From assembly GCA_903953455.1 (NCBI GenBank), contig CAJBJW010000058.1, positions 1-13,389 on the forward strand: 13,389 nt of DNA, written 5' to 3'. The DNA comes from an uncultured Pseudomonadota bacterium. GTDB lineage: Bacteria; Pseudomonadota; Gammaproteobacteria; Methylococcales; Methylomonadaceae. Of this stretch, positions 7,282 to 13,389 are shown piece by piece. The stretch's first letter is position 1; every line of letters begins with the position of its first letter. The notes under the pieces are model-generated. The model worked only from the letters and a program-made list of their open reading frames with translations, ran no database searches and was not told the DNA's origin. The translations under genes and the position numbers were made by a program.

Positions 7282-7656
7282 ATGGCAAAAATTATTTTTT
7301 TAGTAGACGACTCAGCAACGATGCTGATGAGTGTTAAAAATACCTTGGAAATGGCGGGATATAAAGTAGAAACCGCTGAAGATGGGGTAAAGGCGATGGC
7401 AAAATTAACCGCAGGCCTGAAGCCGGATTTAATTATTACCGACATCAACATGCCCAATATGGGCGGGATTGAATTGATTAAGAAAGCGCGTGCACTACCG
7501 GGATTTCGTTTTTTACCCATTTTAACGCTCACCACCGAAAGCCAACAAAGTCGACGTGATGAAGGAAAACAAGCCGGCGCAACAGGATGGCTTGTAAAAC
7601 CCGTGGGCGGTGCAGACTTACTCAAAGTCATTAAGCAAGTTCTACCCGGAGCATAA
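7282..7656 (+). CDS. cheY: CheY-like single-domain response regulator (second copy)
   Basis: This is a 124-residue receiver without an output domain. The acidic pair is D9/D10, the phospho-acceptor D54 in ITDINMPNMGG, the switch threonine T84 in LTLTTES and the lysine K106 in LVKP. The usual MDG after the acceptor reads MGG here, a mild deviation. The TTES segment is typical of CheYs paired with a CheA. It follows a 120-bp spacer carrying its own promoter candidate and precedes the receptor gene by 7 bp, so receiver and receptor are probably co-expressed, possibly independently of the upstream che genes. The Shine-Dalgarno before the ATG is weak (GACGG, about 10 nt upstream). It is clearly a different lineage from the CheY at 3734, so the two may divide output and phosphate-sink roles; this is an inference. 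Confidence 0.93.
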   Translation: MAKIIFLVDDSATMLMSVKNTLEMAGYKVETAEDGVKAMAKLTAGLKPDLIITDINMPNMGGIELIKKARALPGFRFLPILTLTTESQQSRRDEGKQAGATGWLVKPVGGADLLKVIKQVLPGA

Positions 7657-7663
7657 TTACATC

Positions 7664-9256
7664 ATGGCTGGACAATCGAAAAATAATCGCATCAAGAAGG
7701 ATGCGAACAACATTTTATTTATTAGCATCAGCATAATTCTAATCATTATGCTGATGTCGGTTGTCTTTTATTCGACATTAGATGCTCAATTGGGGCGTTA
7801 TCAAAATATCGCTATTTTAAGCGTCGTAGCTCTACTCGTTTGGGCAACTCAGTCACGTTTACTCAAAATCACTCAAAAGCCCTTTCGTTTTATCTCTGAC
7901 GAGCCTGTTGAGATAACCAATGATAAATTGCATTATGTGATAGATCGTTTAAGTGCCCATGTTATGCAAGGTGATACAACACAAGACTTTGTAAAAACGA
8001 ACTTTAGCGAGATTGAAGTTAAACTCATTCAATCCATGCAGGCGCTCAATACGCAAATCAATTCAATCATTGACCTACTAAAGAGTGAAATTCTTGACGA
8101 TTCACATGATGTACTGGATGCTAACATCATGCAACTCGCCTCTACATTAACGCAATATGTCAATGCCAATACAGCCATTGAAAAGGCTTTGCGTGACAAT
8201 TTAAAACAAACTTATACTTTATTGCTAAAACTACAAACGCAATTGGAGTTTTTGACGCAGTCGTCAGTTTCAACTCAATCTTTAGACATAGAAGAAAAGC
8301 GTATCCATAATCTTGAAGGGATTGTAGAAACCCACTTACTCGTCGATAAAGCTATTGATCAACAGCTACAAGTAGTGACTTTTGATACGCATCAATCCGC
8401 TCTATTGTTACTCGATTTAATGCGTCATTTGAGCGAAGATGCAGAATCCATTGTTCAATACATCGCCAACGCTAATGAAAAAAATGTGTCGAAAATGGAA
8501 CGTGACATGGACAATAGCGTTAAATTCATTATTAGTATCGAACAATTCATTCAAAAAATTCAAGAAATCCCAGATAAACTTCGCTCAGATATTGTCTCTA
8601 TACAAGCGGCAAGCGGCGTTATTGATGGCTTAGCTCACCTGGTTGATAGCATTAAAGAAATTAGTTTTCAAACCGATATTTTGGCCGTCAATGCAGCCAT
8701 TCAAGCTGCGCATGCCGGTGAGGCTGGCTTAGGGTTTAAAATTGTTGCGGACGAAGTACGTAAATTGGCTGTCAACTCCAACAATGCCGCTGAAATGATT
8801 GAAATGGGGCTTGAAAAGGCACGCCATACAATTCAAGATGGATTGAAATTCAAGTTTTTAGATGAAATTATGCTGCAAATGGACAGTGCTTCCCAAGTAA
8901 TGGAATCAGTAAAGCAATTACAAGAAGGGCAAGAAGATATGCAGCAATACTATAAGACCTTATTTGCTGTTATTAATAAAAATAATACGAAACTCTCACA
9001 CGATATCTCGGAAGTATTGGGGAGTATTCAATATGAAGATGTTGTCCGTCAACGCATTGAAAGAGCACAGCAAGTTATCCTCGAACGCAATGAATTATGG
9101 CGACAAGTGGTTGAGCAACTGTCAACAGGGGAAGTGGACGGATTAATTACGCAATTTAATGCCGTTTTGAGTGACTATTTAACCAAAGAGTCCTATCACA
9201 ACAACAGCATGGAATCGAGTGATGACGGTCCATCACTAAAATTCGAGCTGTTCTAA
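7664..9256 (+). CDS. Membrane-anchored methyl-accepting chemotaxis protein without periplasmic sensor domain
   Basis: This receptor assembles with the CheW fusion and CheA. The 530 residues begin with two closely spaced membrane helices (about 16-37 and 48-62) joined by a loop of about ten residues, so no ligand-binding domain lies outside the membrane. Residues about 63-215 are helical, polar and unassigned. The signalling hairpin follows, with tip IKEISFQTDILAVNAAIQAA then HAGEAGLGF and VADEVRKLA (330-369). No HAMP is evident. The C-terminal arm contains QYEDVVRQRIERAQQVI (456-472), resembling the CheZ active-site helix. The tail (KFELF) is not a CheR/CheB pentapeptide. An ATG at 7610 is in frame but would overlap cheY by 47 bp and add a hydrophilic stretch; the ATG at 7664, 7 bp after the cheY stop and with GGAG at 7648-7651, is preferred. 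Identity is certain; input may be cytoplasmic or membrane-derived. Confidence 0.93.
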   Translation: MAGQSKNNRIKKDANNILFISISIILIIMLMSVVFYSTLDAQLGRYQNIAILSVVALLVWATQSRLLKITQKPFRFISDEPVEITNDKLHYVIDRLSAHVMQGDTTQDFVKTNFSEIEVKLIQSMQALNTQINSIIDLLKSEILDDSHDVLDANIMQLASTLTQYVNANTAIEKALRDNLKQTYTLLLKLQTQLEFLTQSSVSTQSLDIEEKRIHNLEGIVETHLLVDKAIDQQLQVVTFDTHQSALLLLDLMRHLSEDAESIVQYIANANEKNVSKMERDMDNSVKFIISIEQFIQKIQEIPDKLRSDIVSIQAASGVIDGLAHLVDSIKEISFQTDILAVNAAIQAAHAGEAGLGFKIVADEVRKLAVNSNNAAEMIEMGLEKARHTIQDGLKFKFLDEIMLQMDSASQVMESVKQLQEGQEDMQQYYKTLFAVINKNNTKLSHDISEVLGSIQYEDVVRQRIERAQQVILERNELWRQVVEQLSTGEVDGLITQFNAVLSDYLTKESYHNNSMESSDDGPSLKFELF

Positions 9257-9294
9257 CATTCTAATTCACGTCGCTTGTTGGGTGAATTAGAGTG
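9257..9294. terminator. Bidirectional hairpin between convergent operons
   Basis: CTAATTCAC (9261-9269) and GTGAATTAG (9282-9290) pair perfectly. The stem extends outward to 9257/9294 with one G-T wobble, giving about 13 pairs around a 12-nt loop. It begins directly after the receptor stop codon (9254-9256) and includes the last codons and stop of the kinase on the other strand. No T-run follows on either strand, so it may block read-through or protect 3' ends rather than act as a classic intrinsic terminator. Confidence 0.6.
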
Positions 9295-11606
9295 GGAAAA
9301 TGCAATATCACACTACTCCCTTCATTGGGATAACTAATAATACGAATATCGCCATTAAAAAAGTGCATGACCTCTTTTGCTATGGTAAGACCTAATCCAA
9401 TTCCAGGAATGTTTCCCGATTTGTCCACACGGAAAAAACGCTCAAAAACCTTATCCCTATTTTCAGCGCTAATACCTATACCTTGATCGGCAATTTCAAT
9501 TTCAACAAAACCGTCACTTTCATACACCGCTAAGGAAATATCCCCGCCTTTTGGGGAATATTTAAAGGCGTTATCTAAAATATTGTGCAAAACTTGTTTA
9601 AATTTAACTCTGTCCACATTGAGTGTGCTCGCTGAGAAAATTGGCGCAATGATAATGTCATTTCGTCCACTTGGAATATGAAACTCCGTTAACGCTTCAA
9701 GAATTAAATCATTGAGTAAATAGGGCGCAATTTCAAATCCAAAGCCACTGCGCTCTTCAATACGACTTAAATCCAATAACTCATTAATCATGGAAATCAA
9801 CCAAGTTGATTGATCATGAAGAACAGCAATCACTTCAGGTTGCATCTCCAAGGGAATTAAATCACTCACTAATAATTCCGTGTATCCATGAATAGCGGTT
9901 AGTGGTGTGCGTAATTCATGCGTCGCATGCATCAAAAACTCGTTTTTAACGCGATTAGCTTCCTCTTCCTTGGTAATATCATGAAATAAATACAACTTAC
10001 CTAATACACTTCCATTGGATAAAACAATGTCCATCATTTTACATAACAGTGTACTATGTTGTGGCCAAATTAGGTCAACACGAAAAATATCCGTATTTAT
10101 TTCAATAGGTTGAAGTGATAATTCGGTTTGCTTTGCCAATTTATCCCAAAACTCACTGGCCGTCATCTCAAGAAATGAATCGCTTGAGAACCCTATAAGT
10201 GTTCCCAATGTATGATTAGCTAAAAGTACTTTTTCTTGAGTATCAAAGAGTAAATAGCCACTTTGACTAATATCAAATACACTCTGCAGTAATTCATTAC
10301 GATGACTGAGTGTTTCAATATTTTGATCAATTTCGTTCGCCATATTGTCAAATACGAGACCAAGTTGAGCAATTTCATCATTTCCTGACAATCGGTTAGC
10401 AATACGACCGCGATGTACCTTTGCATAAATCACCATTGTATCCGCTAATATTTTAATCCGATTCGTAATCGTTTTGCCGGCAAAATAAAAGGTAAATAAA
10501 CCGTTTAGCACACCAATAATGAGAATCAATTCAAGTAAATGAATGAATAGTTGTCGTGTCGTCACCATCATTTCATCAACGGGGATTACGTGAAAATATC
10601 GCCAGTTCACAGGCGAAATCGTCATTCCAATAGCGACATATCGCTTATTGTGTATCCAAAGATCTGTCGATAACACTTGTGGTTCATTGCTAATTGATTT
10701 CTGAAATAGCTCGGCTAATTGTGGTTCGCTCTCAAAATTGAGTTTGATGGGTTTATTATTTGCTTCAATGCTGGATTGCCAATCGCCTGCTAAGAAAAAG
10801 TTACCTTGATCATCAATAAGAAAATGCTGTGTCGCGTCATAGAGTTGCGCTTCTTTAAACATGAATGCAAGCACATCTGAAAGCTGCATATCCTCACCAA
10901 TACTTCCCATCCACTCCCCATTCACATAAATTGGGTAAACAGCACTCACCATCCACACACTGTTAGCTGGATCAAATAAAGGCGGGGTAAAACGCAACTC
11001 TCGATTAGGATTGATATCCGGTGAGGTATAAGTCACCCAAGGCGTTTGCGTGTAATCTGCGTTATCTTCTTCATTAAAAACATAATCGGGGTAATTTCTA
11101 TCAAACATCATTTCACTACGAAATGGCGATAAATACCAGACATTTTCAAGGCGCTTGCTCGCCACACTCCCGACTACATCAAAAAGTTGTTTAATGCGCA
11201 GGTGCATCACTTTTTGTTGATCACTTTCTTTTGCATTAGGTGGGAGAAATAATCCTGTTTCATACTCTGCATTAAAGCTATCTCGACGATTATGCCAAAC
11301 CCCAGCAGAATTTTTCTCCATGAGTGCATAGAAAGCGTGGATTTCTTCTTTTTTAATCGGAGGTGAGAGTTGTTTTTCGAGTAAATGCGCTAAATGCTCG
11401 AGTTTAGGTCGCGATTCTAAAAAACGTTGCGATGCCACCGAAGTAAAACGGGTGGTGAGTTTTTGTAATTTGATGGTTTCGTCGAGTATGATTTCATCTT
11501 GAACGACGCCGTAGATGAAAAATGCACCTAAAAAAGCACATAGCATCACACCACTTATCATAATAAGCAGTAGTTTTTGACGGATATTAAATGCGCCAAG
11601 CTGCAT
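9261..11606 (-). CDS. Membrane sensor histidine kinase: double-Cache-like, HAMP, PAS, HisKA, HATPase
   Basis: This is a two-component kinase of 781 residues. One membrane helix at about 11-35 and another at about 352-376 bracket a periplasmic region of about 315 residues. That region has the look of a double Cache domain: PWVTYTSPD (189-197), then VYPIYVNGEWMGSIGEDM (223-240). A HAMP-like linker (about 377-435) and a PAS segment (about 436-545) follow. HisKA comes next with the phospho-acceptor H563 in HATHELRTPL, then HATPase with N-box HNILDNAFKYS (674-684), G1 ADQGIGI (706-712), F-box VFERFFRVD and G2 GIGLGL (735-740). All catalytic motifs are intact. There is no fused receiver, so it must signal to the separate receivers upstream in the same operon, 44 bp away. 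AGAGG lies 7 nt before the ATG. Cache domains commonly bind small metabolites; the ligand is not predictable. The Arg of the amino-acid-binding RxW motif is absent next to W190. Confidence 0.93.
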   Translation of the reverse strand: MQLGAFNIRQKLLLIMISGVMLCAFLGAFFIYGVVQDEIILDETIKLQKLTTRFTSVASQRFLESRPKLEHLAHLLEKQLSPPIKKEEIHAFYALMEKNSAGVWHNRRDSFNAEYETGLFLPPNAKESDQQKVMHLRIKQLFDVVGSVASKRLENVWYLSPFRSEMMFDRNYPDYVFNEEDNADYTQTPWVTYTSPDINPNRELRFTPPLFDPANSVWMVSAVYPIYVNGEWMGSIGEDMQLSDVLAFMFKEAQLYDATQHFLIDDQGNFFLAGDWQSSIEANNKPIKLNFESEPQLAELFQKSISNEPQVLSTDLWIHNKRYVAIGMTISPVNWRYFHVIPVDEMMVTTRQLFIHLLELILIIGVLNGLFTFYFAGKTITNRIKILADTMVIYAKVHRGRIANRLSGNDEIAQLGLVFDNMANEIDQNIETLSHRNELLQSVFDISQSGYLLFDTQEKVLLANHTLGTLIGFSSDSFLEMTASEFWDKLAKQTELSLQPIEINTDIFRVDLIWPQHSTLLCKMMDIVLSNGSVLGKLYLFHDITKEEEANRVKNEFLMHATHELRTPLTAIHGYTELLVSDLIPLEMQPEVIAVLHDQSTWLISMINELLDLSRIEERSGFGFEIAPYLLNDLILEALTEFHIPSGRNDIIIAPIFSASTLNVDRVKFKQVLHNILDNAFKYSPKGGDISLAVYESDGFVEIEIADQGIGISAENRDKVFERFFRVDKSGNIPGIGLGLTIAKEVMHFFNGDIRIISYPNEGSSVILHFPTLIHPTSDVN

Positions 11607-11650
11607 TGATAAACCTCTTTTCTATTAAATATAGAGTAGCTAGTCAAAAA

Positions 11651-12505
11651 CTACAGTAGGGTATTAACCGTTTTCTCAACAATTTGCCACGCTTGAGATA
11701 GCTGCTTCATTTTTGGACTTAACTCACCCACCTTATTCTGTTTTATCATCTCTTCTATTTCATGCGCGAGTGCAGATACATCATTGGCTCCCAAGTCTGC
11801 TGCGCAGCCCTTGAGGGTATGAAGTTTTCGACTCGCAGCTATAAAATCACCACTTGCAAGTAACGTCTGTAAATCGCTCTGCATACTAGACGTATCGACG
11901 ATGAACTTTTTGACCGCTTGAATCACTTGCTGTTGTGAACCTAACATCATTTCGAGTGTTTCAAGACGCTCTTCATCAAACCCGGTGAGCAGGTTGTAGT
12001 GGATTCCCTCAGATGACGTCACATTGGCTTCAAAAACGGGTTGGCTTAAATTCGTTTTCTTTGGTGAATTTTTATTAAACTCGTCGATAATTTCAATAAG
12101 CTGAAGTGGGCTAAACGGTTTGAATAAATACCGATCAGCACCGGCATTCAAACCTTCCTCAATATCAAGTTTCGACACTTTTGCAGACAACAAAATAACA
12201 TGACAATGAGGATTAGTAGACGTGGCTTTAATTAATCGACAGACCTCTAAACCATCCATCTCAGGCATCATGATGTCTAAAAAAACAATATCAGGTATTT
12301 TTTCATTGAAAATAGCAATGGCTTCTATGCCCTGCGTGGCTTCAAAGATTTCATACTCGCCTAAGCGACTAAACGTAAGACGTAAAATATTTCGAGTATG
12401 ATGATTATCATCAACAATGAGTATTTTTATTTTTGGCACACTAACTTCAATACCCATCTCTTGAGTGCTGGAAGCACCTGCAACACCTTGTGATGATGTA
12501 TTCAT
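11651..12505 (-). CDS. Response regulator receiver-Hpt fusion protein
   Basis: This is a 284-residue phosphorelay intermediate. A Ser/Thr-rich leader of about 24 residues precedes a receiver (about 26-145) with acidic pair D32/D33, acceptor D77 in FLDIMMPEMDG and K129 in LFKPF. A linker follows (about 145-185), then an Hpt four-helix domain (about 190-284) with H229 in RKLHTLKGCAADLGA. In known relays phosphate moves kinase His to receiver Asp to Hpt His to a second receiver Asp, so this protein supplies the two middle steps in one chain. It has no DNA-binding or catalytic output. The ATG overlaps the TAA of the preceding receiver by one base (TAATG), indicating translational coupling, with GAGAAGG about 10 nt upstream. 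The kinase gene follows after 44 bp and is the obvious phosphate donor. Confidence 0.93.
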   Translation of the reverse strand: MNTSSQGVAGASSTQEMGIEVSVPKIKILIVDDNHHTRNILRLTFSRLGEYEIFEATQGIEAIAIFNEKIPDIVFLDIMMPEMDGLEVCRLIKATSTNPHCHVILLSAKVSKLDIEEGLNAGADRYLFKPFSPLQLIEIIDEFNKNSPKKTNLSQPVFEANVTSSEGIHYNLLTGFDEERLETLEMMLGSQQQVIQAVKKFIVDTSSMQSDLQTLLASGDFIAASRKLHTLKGCAADLGANDVSALAHEIEEMIKQNKVGELSPKMKQLSQAWQIVEKTVNTLL

Positions 12506-12873
12506 TAACTTAATACCTTCTCAATGAGTTCAAGCAATTGTTCATGGGTAAACGGTTTTTGCAGAATACCTTTCACGCCCAACATTTCAGCTGAATCTAA
12601 ATTAAAGTTTGCGGTAATCGCACGTCGACCACCAGAAATAGCAATAATTGGTAAATCCGGATTGAATTTAAGCAGTTCGACAATCACTTCAATCCCATCT
12701 TTATTTGGCATAATGATGTCAGTAATAATGAGATCTGGTTGAGTTTCATGAAAAATTTTTATTCCCTCTACACCATCTTCTGCTATGGATACTTGATGAC
12801 CGCCATGCATCAACATTTTTTTCAATAGGACCCGCAGTTGATCTTCATCGTCAATCACTAATATCTTAGCCAT
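12505..12873 (-). CDS. CheY-like single-domain response regulator in the kinase operon
   Basis: This is a 122-residue receiver with no output domain. The pocket is D8/D9, the acceptor D52 in ITDIIMPNKDG, the switch serine S80 in AISGG and the lysine K106 in LQKPF. The ISGG signature and the small insert before the lysine (ITANFNLDSAEMLGVK) differ from the two CheYs of the che operon and resemble receivers found with sensor kinases. It ends in a one-base overlap with the receiver-Hpt gene, which strongly suggests the two act together, for example as terminal acceptor of phosphate from the Hpt domain. AAGGGA lies 7 nt before the ATG. The target of the phosphorylated form is unknown: a protein-protein output is likely, given the lack of any effector domain. 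Confidence 0.92.
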   Translation of the reverse strand: MAKILVIDDEDQLRVLLKKMLMHGGHQVSIAEDGVEGIKIFHETQPDLIITDIIMPNKDGIEVIVELLKFNPDLPIIAISGGRRAITANFNLDSAEMLGVKGILQKPFTHEQLLELIEKVLS

Positions 12874-12920
12874 GGTTATTCCCTTATATATAAAAATCGA
12901 ATAAAAAGTTAAACGCTGAT

Positions 12921-13295
12921 TTAATTGACTAATTCGTTTACGAGATTAATTAAATCAATAGGTCCAAAGGGCTTAACTTTATAAACATCTGCGCCTGCAG
13001 CCAACCCTAAATCAATATCACTTTGCTGGCCTTTACCTGAAATTAACACGACAGGACATGTATTAACACTTTCTTTAATTTGTTTGCACAAGCTCAAACC
13101 ATCTATTTCACCTGGCATCATCACGTCGGATAATACAATATCTGGATGCAATTCTTGAAACAATTTAAGTCCTTCCGAGCCATTGATAGCCTCAAATACC
13201 TCAACTTTAGGCTGGCGTTTAAAGGACAACCGAATTAAATCTCGAATTTGTGTATTATCATCAACCACCAATAATTTTATATTCTTATCTATCAC
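12921..13295 (-). CDS. CheY-like single-domain response regulator, first gene of the kinase operon (GTG start)
   Basis: This is a 124-residue receiver. The pocket is D12/D13, the acceptor D57 in LSDVMMPGEIDG, the switch serine S86 in LISGKG and the lysine K108 in KVKPF. The loop after the acceptor is one residue longer than usual (MPGEIDG instead of MPxxDG). It resembles the receiver of the receiver-Hpt fusion (similar IRLSF/LRLTF helix, AGAD near the lysine), hinting at duplication within the operon. The start codon is GTG at 13293-13295, supported by a strong GGAGG 6 nt upstream; no ATG alternative with a good site is near. A 47-bp AT-rich gap separates it from the next receiver. There is no output domain, so it may be a relay end-point, a phosphate sink or a protein-binding switch. 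Confidence 0.91.
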   Translation of the reverse strand: MIDKNIKLLVVDDNTQIRDLIRLSFKRQPKVEVFEAINGSEGLKLFQELHPDIVLSDVMMPGEIDGLSLCKQIKESVNTCPVVLISGKGQQSDIDLGLAAGADVYKVKPFGPIDLINLVNELVN

Positions 13296-13301
13296 CTTTA
13301 A

Positions 13302-13306
13302 CCTCC
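13302..13306 (-). promoter_or_regulatory. Strong Shine-Dalgarno deciding a GTG start
   Basis: On the minus strand GGAGG lies exactly 6 nt before the GTG codon at 13293-13295. It is the best ribosome binding site in the window and fixes the start of the first receiver gene, presumably compensating for the weaker initiation codon. Confidence 0.8.
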
Positions 13307-13389
13307 AAAATACGTGGTACTTAAGATTGCATGATTACATTTTGAATAATTATTTCTGGCATTCGTCTACTTTGGTACGCTCAGATAAC
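13307..13389. other. Right-edge non-coding leader, no clear promoter
   Basis: This AT-rich stretch upstream of the minus-strand operon contains no supportable coding region. The operon promoter should lie here or just beyond the edge, but I see no convincing -35/-10 pair. Confidence 0.4.

Noticed and set aside
7245..7631. 128-codon open frame on the minus strand antisense to second cheY
   Set aside because: It mirrors cheY almost exactly, a common artefact; no ribosome binding site or domain.
7610..7663. In-frame upstream ATG for the receptor gene
   Set aside because: It would overlap cheY by 47 bp and add residues that are only the frame-shifted cheY end; the ATG at 7664 has better context.
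11613..11649. Promoter for the kinase gene (TTGACT and TAGAAA on the minus strand)
   Set aside because: The predicted start of transcription would fall after the Shine-Dalgarno, leaving no usable leader; co-transcription from upstream is simpler.
12880..12915. TATATA-type promoter between the two receiver genes on the minus strand
   Set aside because: The -35 match is poor, and initiation would fall on or after the ribosome binding site.
13315..13378. Repeated TGGTAC at 13315-13320 and 13373-13378 as an operator pair
   Set aside because: A six-base word repeated once in an AT-rich stretch is weak evidence, and no symmetric site is formed.

Overview
The window is almost entirely signal transduction: a chemosensory (Che-type) operon on the + strand (bases 1 to 9256) meets, tail to tail, a histidine kinase/response regulator operon on the - strand (9261 to 13295). 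Gene density is very high and many genes abut or overlap by a few bases. The base composition is moderately AT-rich, and the CheA and CheB are of proteobacterial style. My best guess is an AT-rich gammaproteobacterium, possibly one of the sulfur-oxidising or gliding lineages, but nothing here (no rRNA, no housekeeping gene) fixes the taxon.

The + strand operon reads: the 3' part of a multi-CheW fusion protein that enters from the left edge; CheB methylesterase; a small HEAT-repeat protein; CheR methyltransferase; a CheY receiver; a very large CheA (940 residues); and a degenerate STAS-like protein. After a 120-bp spacer with a perfect inverted repeat and an extended -10 promoter candidate come a second CheY and a membrane-anchored methyl-accepting protein that has no periplasmic sensor domain. 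The set covers adaptor, kinase, receptor, both adaptation enzymes and two receivers. No separate CheZ, CheC or CheX phosphatase is visible, but the receptor's C-terminal arm carries a short motif resembling the CheZ active site.

The - strand operon, in transcription order, is: a CheY-like receiver (GTG start); a second CheY-like receiver; a receiver-Hpt fusion; and a membrane histidine kinase with a double-Cache-like periplasmic region, HAMP, PAS, HisKA and HATPase domains. The kinase has no receiver of its own, so the receiver and Hpt needed for a phosphorelay are supplied as separate proteins. None of the three regulators has a DNA-binding or enzymatic output domain.

The most distinctive points are the CheW fusion with at least three CheW domains, the HEAT and Ser-less STAS-like accessory proteins inside a che operon, the enlarged CheA with a large non-canonical middle, the sensorless receptor with a possible built-in phosphatase motif, and an output-less phosphorelay facing the che operon. 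It is an inference that the two operons cooperate (the Cache kinase sensing, the Che array acting). It rests on adjacency and on both systems depending on stand-alone receivers.
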